From assembly GCA_003482555.1 (NCBI GenBank), contig DMYQ01000040.1:1-8286 (forward strand): a DNA stretch of 8,286 nt, in the 5' to 3' direction. The position numbers and the translations under genes were made by a program. Numbering within the stretch: position 1 is the stretch's first letter; each line of letters begins with the position of its first letter. The notes under the pieces are model-generated. The model was not told the DNA's origin and ran no database searches. It saw nothing but the letters and a program-made list of their open reading frames with translations. This document shows positions 7,355-8,286 of the stretch, one piece after another. The stretch is from Janthinobacterium sp. Lineage in GTDB: Bacteria > Pseudomonadota > Gammaproteobacteria > Burkholderiales > Burkholderiaceae_D.

Positions 7355-7478
7355 TACCTCAGAAGGCAGGGACATGCCAGCCAATCAAACCATCCTGGCC
7401 ACCGCCCTGCCGCCACCAGCGGCGCCAGCGGCACGCCGGCCCCGCGGCGGTATGGGTCAGGCGCTATTTGATATCGCT

Positions 7479-7503
7479 CGAATGAAGAGTTTGCTTAAAT
7501 TCG
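7479..7503. terminator. Weak hairpin downstream of the flavin reductase gene
   Basis: CGAAT (7479-7483) pairs with ATTCG (7499-7503); inside, AAG pairs with CTT after a small internal loop, leaving loop AGTTTG. It lies about 30 bp past the reductase stop. No T-run follows on either strand, so terminator function is uncertain. Confidence 0.2.
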
Positions 7504-7532
7504 GTGGATTGCTGCGAGCTGGCCGTGTCGCG

Positions 7533-8159
7533 TCAGGGATAGGCCGGCCGCTTCATCCTGAACAGATTTTCCGGCGTCACCTCGAAGTAATCGGCCGGCC
7601 CGCCGCCGCGCAAGATCGGCTGCGCCAGCGCCGTGTCATAGACGCCATCCCTGAGCAGGGCCTTGGCGATATGCACGCCGACCACTTCGCCCAGCACCAG
7701 CCAGGTGTCGAGTTCGCCGCCCGCGGCGTTTTTCAGGCGCACGATTTGCGTCAAGCGGCATTCGAAGGCGACCGGGCTCTGCGCCACGCGCGGCACCTCG
7801 ACGACGCGGCAAGGCTCGGGCGTCAAGCCGGCCAGGACGAATTCGTCGACTTCGGGCGGGGCGGCGGCGGAACTGCGGTTCATGGCCTCGGCCAGCGGCC
7901 GCGTCGCCAGGTTCCAGACGAACTCGCCACCGCGCTCGATGTTGCGCACGCTGTCCTTCCAGCCGACGCTGGCGAAGCCGATGATGGGCGGGGTGTAGTT
8001 GAAAGCGTTGAAAAAGCTGTAGGGCGCGAGGTTGAGCACGCCGTTTTGGGCGCGCGTGGAAATCCAGCCGATCGGGCGCGGGCCGACGATGGCGTTGAAG
8101 GGGTCGTGCGGCAAACCGTGCCCTTTGGCGGGTTCGTAAAAATGCTGCTCGTCTGACAT
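7533..8159 (-). CDS. Flavin reductase family protein (FMN-binding split barrel)
   Basis: A 208-residue soluble cytoplasmic protein of the flavin reductase-like / NTAB-DIM6 group, which binds FMN and either reduces flavin with NAD(P)H for a partner oxygenase or acts as a flavoprotein oxidoreductase. Diagnostic segments: PRPIGWIST at 27-35, NLAPYSFFNAFNYTPP at 43-58, KDSVRNI at 68-74 and EFVWN at 79-83, followed by the C-terminal barrel strands (SPVAFECRLTQIV, WLVLGEVVGVHI). Length is normal for this stand-alone subgroup. The ATG at 8159 has AAGGAA nine bases upstream. No partner oxygenase lies in the window, so the physiological substrate is unknown. High GC and codon use match the oxidoreductase gene and contrast with the helicase gene, indicating native chromosome. 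Confidence 0.9.
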   Translation of the reverse strand: MSDEQHFYEPAKGHGLPHDPFNAIVGPRPIGWISTRAQNGVLNLAPYSFFNAFNYTPPIIGFASVGWKDSVRNIERGGEFVWNLATRPLAEAMNRSSAAAPPEVDEFVLAGLTPEPCRVVEVPRVAQSPVAFECRLTQIVRLKNAAGGELDTWLVLGEVVGVHIAKALLRDGVYDTALAQPILRGGGPADYFEVTPENLFRMKRPAYP

Positions 8160-8286
8160 GATCCGGATTTCCTTCGCGCTGTTGTGGCTGAATTGACAAA
8201 ATACGCCACCACCTTAGCACGCGCGGCCGATGCTGCCGCCGCCGGAAATGTGAGCGCGGCCTTCAAAATGCATGATGAGAATTTTG
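8160..8286. promoter_or_regulatory. Upstream region of the flavin reductase gene, to the window edge
   Basis: On the minus strand TGCTAAGGT (8219-8211) resembles an extended -10 element and would give a leader of about 45 nt; no good -35 is seen. On the plus strand a perfect TTGACA (8193-8198) is present but lacks a recognisable -10 at 16-18 bp. Plus-strand ATG codons at 8268, 8272 and 8275 run open to the window edge and might begin a divergent gene, but too few codons are available to call one. Confidence 0.3.
8169..8174 (-). promoter_or_regulatory. Ribosome binding site of the flavin reductase gene
   Basis: AAGGAA on the minus strand lies nine bases before the ATG at 8159, supporting that start codon. 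Confidence 0.65.

Larger units (their letters stand above)
7285..7532. other. Intergenic region between helicase and flavin reductase genes
   Basis: These 248 bp hold the helicase upstream region (7285-7373, AT-rich) and a mixed stretch (7374-7532). A plus-strand frame opens with ATG at 7374, preceded by GAAGG at a fair distance, and reads MPANQTILATALPPPAAP and onward. It has no stop before it runs antisense through the whole flavin reductase gene, so it is not a credible intact gene. It could be the broken start of a former gene. I see no RNA gene or insertion-sequence end here. Confidence 0.4.

Noticed and set aside
4014..7383. ATGCCAGTCA (4014-4023) and ATGCCAGCCA (7374-7383) as a direct repeat flanking the helicase gene
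   Set aside because: A 9/10 match between two short flanks is about what chance would give, and neither copy is next to a recognisable element end.
7285..7460. Minus-strand stop-free stretch reading APDPYRRGAGVPLAPLVAAG and onward
   Set aside because: It has no start codon, is only about 50 codons long, and its composition is typical of a random open frame in GC-rich DNA.
7374..8156. A 260-codon plus-strand open frame across the right part
   Set aside because: Most of it is antisense to the flavin reductase gene, which has clear family motifs, a good ribosome site and a normal length.

Overview
The window looks like chromosome from a GC-rich beta-proteobacterium, probably Burkholderiales and possibly an Oxalobacteraceae-like genus. 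That placement is an inference from codon use and gene content, because no rRNA or other marker gene is present. It holds four real protein genes, one of them cut by the left edge. There is no tRNA, rRNA, CRISPR array or complete insertion sequence. The very long plus-strand open frame over positions 21-3332 is an antisense shadow of a GC-rich gene and is not annotated.

Left part (1-3905): a large fused indolepyruvate:ferredoxin-type 2-oxoacid oxidoreductase is encoded on the minus strand, with its 3' end beyond position 1. Across a 135-bp intergenic region lies a divergent Lrp/AsnC-family regulator on the plus strand. The pair suggests amino-acid-responsive control of aromatic or branched-chain 2-oxoacid breakdown. 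A near-perfect 15-bp palindrome with an AT-rich centre sits just before the regulator's start codon and is a good candidate operator. Close to the window edge the oxidoreductase has one base too many compared with the conserved C-terminal family sequence: either a sequencing error in a four-G run or a true frameshift.

Middle part (3906-7532): a single 1087-codon minus-strand gene encodes an SF1 helicase-like ATPase of the UPF1/DNA2 type. It has all core motifs, an uncharacterised N-terminal region of about 280 residues and a roughly 400-residue insertion between motifs Ia and II that appears to form a coiled-coil stalk. Its composition is visibly less GC-rich than its neighbours. It stands between unrelated metabolic genes, with possible gene debris at its 3' side (3917-4020) and a short non-coding-looking stretch at its 5' side. 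It is best read as accessory, horizontally acquired cargo. A stand-alone defence or nucleic-acid surveillance role is possible but unproven, and this is the most interesting element of the window.

Right part (7533-8286): a minus-strand flavin reductase-like FMN-binding split-barrel protein, followed by its upstream region to the window edge. Nothing links it functionally to the helicase.
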